Shown here one piece after another: positions 5,541-8,856 of a DNA stretch of 8,856 bases. Position 1 is the stretch's first letter. Each line of letters opens with the position of its first letter. The stretch spans positions 1-8,856 of the forward strand of contig JAVBOJ010000126.1 in NCBI GenBank assembly GCA_031550755.1. The letters run 5' to 3'. Under the pieces are notes generated by a model. The model made no database searches, was not told the origin of the DNA, and saw only the letters and a program-made list of their open reading frames with translations. Position numbers and translations under genes: made by a program. This stretch comes from JAVBOJ01 sp031550755. Lineage in GTDB: Bacteria > Bacillota > Clostridia > Oscillospirales > UBA929.

Positions 5541-6598
5541 CGGCGCGCATCGCGGTGCTGTCGGGCGACGGCATCGGTCCGGAGGTCGTCGCGGCCGGCA
5601 GGGAGGTGCTGTCGGCGGTCGAGAAACGCTTCGGGCACACCTTTTTATATACCGAAGCGCCGGTCGGCGGCGCGGCGCTCGATCAAACCGGGAATCCATT
5701 GCCGGAGAAGACGTTGGAGGTTTGTCGGAGTGCCGACGCGGTGCTGCTCGGCGCTGTGGGCGGGCCGCAGTGGGACGGGAATCCGCCGGCGCTGCGCCCG
5801 GAACGCGGGCTGCTCGACCTGCGGGCGGGCTTGGGGCTGTTTTGCAACCTGCGCCCGGCGGTGTTGTACCCGGCGCTGGCGGCGCGATGTCCTCTGCGGG
5901 AAGAGGTTTCGGGCGGCGCGTTTGATTTTGTCATCGTCCGGGAGTTGCTGGGCGGGCTCTATTACGGCGCGCGCGGGCGCGACGGAGACAGGGCGTTCGA
6001 CACCTGCGTATACACCGAGCAAGAGATTGAGCGCGTAGGGCGGGCGGCGTTTCAGCTTGCCATGTCCCGCCGCAAAAAGCTCTCCAGCGTAGACAAGGCC
6101 AACGTGCTGGAGACGTCGCGACTATGGCGCAATGTGATGCATCGACTGAAAGATGAATTCCCCGAGGTGGCGTACGAGGATGTTTTGGTGGACAACGCCG
6201 CGATGCAGCTGTTGCGCCGGCCGGGGTCGTTCGACGTGATCGTCACGGAAAATATGTTCGGCGACATTTTGTCCGACGAGGCCGGGATGCTCACCGGGTC
6301 GATCGGGATGCTGCCCTCGGCGTCGCTGGGGGCGGGCAGTTTCGGCCTGTATGAGCCGGTACATGGCTCAGCCCCAGAGCTTTCCGGTACCGACACGGCC
6401 AATCCGACGGCGACGGTGTTGTCCTGTGCGCTGCTACTGCGGCATTCCTTGGGGTTGCTTGAGGAAGCCCGCGCGGTGGAGCGGGCGGCGCTGGCCGCGC
6501 TGGAAACCCCTTGCCGCACAGCGGATTTGGCGGGGGCGAGCCATATTGTTACCGGTACGCGGGCGTTTGGGCGTCTGATCGCCGGTTTGGTTGGATAA
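5537..6598 (+). CDS. leuB: 3-isopropylmalate dehydrogenase
   Basis: 353 aa, the normal size. It oxidises 3-isopropylmalate with NAD+, and decarboxylation then gives 2-oxoisocaproate, the direct precursor of leucine. SGDGIGPEVV (9-18) starts the Rossmann-like isocitrate/isopropylmalate dehydrogenase fold. Substrate arginines are at about 96, 106 and 135, with Tyr142 in GGLYYG and Lys187 in SSVDKANVLETSRLWR. The metal-binding aspartates are in VDNAAMQ (Asp219) and NMFGDILSDEAG (Asp243, Asp247). The NAD-binding block is EPVHGSAPELSGTDTANPTA (273-292). The ATG overlaps the leuD stop (ATGA), with GGGAGG 7 bases upstream. The leucine-specific pathway is complete after this gene, except for the final transaminase. 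Confidence 0.96.
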   Translation: MTARIAVLSGDGIGPEVVAAGREVLSAVEKRFGHTFLYTEAPVGGAALDQTGNPLPEKTLEVCRSADAVLLGAVGGPQWDGNPPALRPERGLLDLRAGLGLFCNLRPAVLYPALAARCPLREEVSGGAFDFVIVRELLGGLYYGARGRDGDRAFDTCVYTEQEIERVGRAAFQLAMSRRKKLSSVDKANVLETSRLWRNVMHRLKDEFPEVAYEDVLVDNAAMQLLRRPGSFDVIVTENMFGDILSDEAGMLTGSIGMLPSASLGAGSFGLYEPVHGSAPELSGTDTANPTATVLSCALLLRHSLGLLEEARAVERAALAALETPCRTADLAGASHIVTGTRAFGRLIAGLVG

Positions 6599-6621
6599 AC
6601 TAGATTTTGGGAGGCAGAGAG

Positions 6622-8007
6622 ATGAAAAACGTGTCGGTAAAAGAGCTGTTTTTGTCCCCGCAAAGCTTTGACGGGCAAGAGATTGCGATCTCCGGCTGGC
6701 TGCGCACGGTACGCGACTCCAAGGTGTTTGGATTTCTGGAAATCAACGACGGCTCGACAGTGGGCTCGCTGCAGGCGATCATCGAGGACAAATTACCGAA
6801 TTTTTCCGAGCTGGTCAAGCTGAATGTGGGCGCGGCGGTGCGCGCCGAGGGGCTCCTCGTCTGCACGCCGGAAGCCCGCCAGCCATTCGAGCTCAAGGCT
6901 TCGGCGGTATCGGTCGAGGCGGCCTCCACCCCGGATTATCCGCTGCAAAAAAAGCGACACAGTCTGGAATATCTGCGCACCATCCCGCATCTGCGCCCGC
7001 GCACCAACACGTTCATGTCGGTGTTCCGGGTGCGCAGCGAGGCAGCCTTCGCGATCCACGACTTCTTCCACCGCAGGGGTTTCGTCTATGTCCACACGCC
7101 GATCATCACCGGCAGCGACGCCGAAGGCGCGGGGCAGATGTTCCGGGTGACAACACTGGAAATTATTCCAAAAAATGGGGAAGGAAAACACGACTTTTCG
7201 GGCGATTTTTTTGGACGGGAAACCCACCTGACAGTGTCGGGACAGCTAGAGGCAGAGACGTTTGCGCTGGCCTTTGGAAAGACGTACACCTTTGGGCCGA
7301 CCTTCCGGGCGGAAAATTCCAACACGGCGCGCCACGCCGCCGAATTTTGGATGATCGAGCCGGAGATCGCTTTCGCCGAGCTGGCCGACGACATGGCGCT
7401 GGCCGAGGACATGGTCAAATTCGTGGTAAACCATGTGCTGGAGGCATGTCCGCAGGAAATGGAATTTTTGGGAAAACACATTGACCCCGAGCTCGCCACC
7501 CGACTGGAAGCGGTGCGGAGCGCCAAGTTCGGGCATATGACGTACACCGAGGCGGTCGCGGAACTGTTGCGGCACAAGGATAAATTTGAATATCCGGTGT
7601 ACTGGGGCTGCGATTTGCAGACCGAGCACGAGCGATTTTTGACCGAACAGGTGATGAAGCGCCCGGTGTTCGTCACCGACTATCCGCGCGAGATCAAGGC
7701 GTTTTACATGCGCAACAACGACGACGGCAAAACCGTGGCGGCCATGGATTTGCTGACGCCGGGCGTCGGCGAGCTCATCGGCGGTAGCCAGCGCGAGGAG
7801 CGCCTGGATCGGTTGGAGGCGCGGATGCGGGAGATGAACATGCCCACCGAAATGTACGACTGGTATCTCGATTTGCGGCGGTTCGGCGGTGTCAAGCACG
7901 CGGGCTTTGGTCTGGGCTTTGAGCGATTGGTCATGTACCTCACAGGAATCGGCAACATTCGTGACGCGGCAGCGTTTCCAAGGACTGTTGGTTCATTACA
8001 ACTGTGA
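6622..8007 (+). CDS. asnS: Asparaginyl-tRNA synthetase
   Basis: 461 aa, the usual size for bacterial AsnRS. It attaches asparagine to tRNA-Asn in the cytoplasm. An N-terminal OB-fold anticodon-binding domain occupies about residues 15-105, beginning with ISGWLRTVRDSKVFGFLEIN. The class II catalytic core follows. It has GSDAEGAGQMFRVTTLEI, motif 2 with FRAENSNTARHAAEFWMIEPE from Phe228 (Arg229 and Glu231 bind ATP), and motif 3 GFGLGFERLVMYLTG (428-442). The AENSNT and GSDAEGAG signatures favour AsnRS over AspRS. GGGAGG (6609-6614) lies 7 bases before the ATG at 6622. An in-frame TTG at 6607 falls inside the ribosome site and is rejected. It follows leuB by 23 bases and is probably in the same operon. 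Pairing of asnS with leucine genes has no obvious metabolic reason. Confidence 0.95.
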   Translation: MKNVSVKELFLSPQSFDGQEIAISGWLRTVRDSKVFGFLEINDGSTVGSLQAIIEDKLPNFSELVKLNVGAAVRAEGLLVCTPEARQPFELKASAVSVEAASTPDYPLQKKRHSLEYLRTIPHLRPRTNTFMSVFRVRSEAAFAIHDFFHRRGFVYVHTPIITGSDAEGAGQMFRVTTLEIIPKNGEGKHDFSGDFFGRETHLTVSGQLEAETFALAFGKTYTFGPTFRAENSNTARHAAEFWMIEPEIAFAELADDMALAEDMVKFVVNHVLEACPQEMEFLGKHIDPELATRLEAVRSAKFGHMTYTEAVAELLRHKDKFEYPVYWGCDLQTEHERFLTEQVMKRPVFVTDYPREIKAFYMRNNDDGKTVAAMDLLTPGVGELIGGSQREERLDRLEARMREMNMPTEMYDWYLDLRRFGGVKHAGFGLGFERLVMYLTGIGNIRDAAAFPRTVGSLQL

Positions 8008-8795
8008 TGAACTACGAAACTATACTAGAAGACCTGAAACTGTTGGGCAAGATGGCCATAGCCTTTTCCGGCGGTGTGGATTCCAGCTTCTTACTGCGTG
8101 CCGCGATCGACGCGCTGGGCTGTGAAAATGTGCTGGCGTTGACAGCCGATACAACCCTGCAACCGTTGGGGGAGAAAGAGGAAATCGTCGCGCTGGCCGA
8201 AGCCATGGGAGCGCGCCACCTATTCGTGGAAATTGACCCGTTGTCGCAACCGGAAGTACAGGCGAACAGTCGAAAACGCTGTTATTATTGCAAACAAATG
8301 ATTTATTCTCATTTGTGGGAAACGGCAAAAATGCTCGGATTTTTTTCTCTGGCTGACGGTGCAAATGCCTCGGACGTAGGGGAATACAGGCCGGGGCGGC
8401 AGGCCGCCGCCGAGCTTGGCGTGCTGAGTCCGCTACAAAACATTCTCAAAAATGAGATTCGCGCGCTGTCGGAGGAACGCGGACTGCCTACGGCCCAGAA
8501 ACCATCGGCACCCTGTCTGGCCACCCGCCTCCCGTATGGGCAGCCCCTTGTGCCGCAAGTGCTGCGGCAGATTGACGCCGGAGAAAAACTGTTGCGGGAG
8601 GCCGGCTTTTCTGAGTGCCGCCTACGGCACCACGGCGATTTGGCGCGGATAGAGGTGCCGATTTCTCAAATTCGAGAACTCTTTGCGCGGCAAGGCTTGG
8701 CAGATCAATTGTGCGCGCTGGGCTACCGCCATGTGACGGCCGACCTGCAAGGGCTGCGGCACGGATGCTACGATCAGAGGGAGGAAACACTTTGA
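8007..8795 (+). CDS. larE: ATP-dependent sacrificial (or cluster-type) sulfur transferase LarE
   Basis: 262 aa, close to the usual 260-280. LarE adds sulfur to the pyridinium-3,5-bisthiocarboxylic acid mononucleotide precursor of the nickel-pincer cofactor, first activating the carboxylate by adenylation. The PP-loop is SGGVDSS (21-27) in the adenylation domain. RKRCYYCK (89-96, Cys92 and Cys95) and PSAPCLATRLPYG (166-178, Cys170) are the conserved sulfur-site blocks. Having all three cysteines fits the LarE type known to hold a [4Fe-4S] cluster that passes sulfur on, rather than the single-cysteine type that sacrifices its own sulfur. The ATG at 8007 shares one base with the asnS stop. A GTG at 8004 would also work and gives a 4-base overlap. 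No clear ribosome site is present, so translation is probably coupled to asnS. Confidence 0.9.
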   Translation: MNYETILEDLKLLGKMAIAFSGGVDSSFLLRAAIDALGCENVLALTADTTLQPLGEKEEIVALAEAMGARHLFVEIDPLSQPEVQANSRKRCYYCKQMIYSHLWETAKMLGFFSLADGANASDVGEYRPGRQAAAELGVLSPLQNILKNEIRALSEERGLPTAQKPSAPCLATRLPYGQPLVPQVLRQIDAGEKLLREAGFSECRLRHHGDLARIEVPISQIRELFARQGLADQLCALGYRHVTADLQGLRHGCYDQREETL

Positions 8796-8856
8796 AAACA
8801 CTGTATTTTGACTGTTTTTCCGGCATCAGCGGCGACATGACGGTGGCGGCGCTCCT
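8792..8856 (+). CDS. larC: Nickel-pincer cofactor nickel insertase LarC, N-terminal fragment
   Basis: Only the first 21 codons are in the window. They include LYFDCFSGISGDM, the signature N-terminus of LarC (formerly DUF111), which inserts nickel into the pincer nucleotide in a CTP-dependent reaction. The start is a TTG at 8792 whose last two bases lie inside the larE stop (TTGA overlap). A good GAGGGAGG ribosome site (8777-8784) is 7 bases upstream. The non-ATG start and overlap suggest coupled, moderate translation. Whether larC is intact, split by a programmed frameshift as in some lactobacilli, or followed by larB cannot be seen here. Confidence 0.88.
   Translation, partial: MKTLYFDCFSGISGDMTVAAL

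Overview
The window looks like chromosomal DNA from a GC-rich member of the Clostridia, perhaps Oscillospirales-like; this is an inference. The pointers are strong GGGAGG-type ribosome binding sites, sigma-A style promoters, a clostridial-looking 5S rRNA, a GEMM-I (cyclic di-GMP) riboswitch with an intrinsic terminator, and a leuC/leuD pair of the short-subunit type. I cannot name a genus from the sequence alone.

Left arm (1-1890, minus strand). A promoter at 1862-1890 starts a leader of roughly 260 nt. The leader contains a class I c-di-GMP riboswitch aptamer (about 1745-1836) followed by an intrinsic terminator (1689-1717). Next comes a gene (1593-148) for an ECF/sigma-70-like factor. Its cytoplasmic sigma2 and sigma4 regions are fused to a transmembrane segment, a long Pro/Ser/Thr-rich stalk and a C-terminal Ig-like domain, so the C-terminus should lie outside the cell. 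A second gene on the same strand starts at 55 with a signal-peptide-like N-terminus and runs out of the window. An 11-nt complementarity between the 5' strand of the aptamer and the 5' arm of the terminator gives a simple antiterminator model, predicting an OFF switch. The combination of c-di-GMP control, a membrane-tethered sigma factor and a probable secreted product is the most interesting part of the window.

Middle (1937-2139, plus strand). A solitary 5S rRNA gene has its own promoter and a strong terminator. It is divergent from the riboswitch unit, and no 16S or 23S gene is adjacent.

Right arm (2187-8856, plus strand). A near-consensus promoter drives leuA, leuC, leuD, leuB, asnS, larE and larC. 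The spacing is tight, and four junctions overlap (leuC/leuD, leuD/leuB, asnS/larE, larE/larC). leuA, leuCD and leuB are the full set of leucine-specific enzymes from 2-oxoisovalerate to 2-oxoisocaproate. asnS makes asparaginyl-tRNA. larE and larC make the nickel-pincer nucleotide cofactor used by lactate racemase-family enzymes. larC is cut by the window edge. I see no insertion sequence, CRISPR array, tRNA or clear pseudogene.
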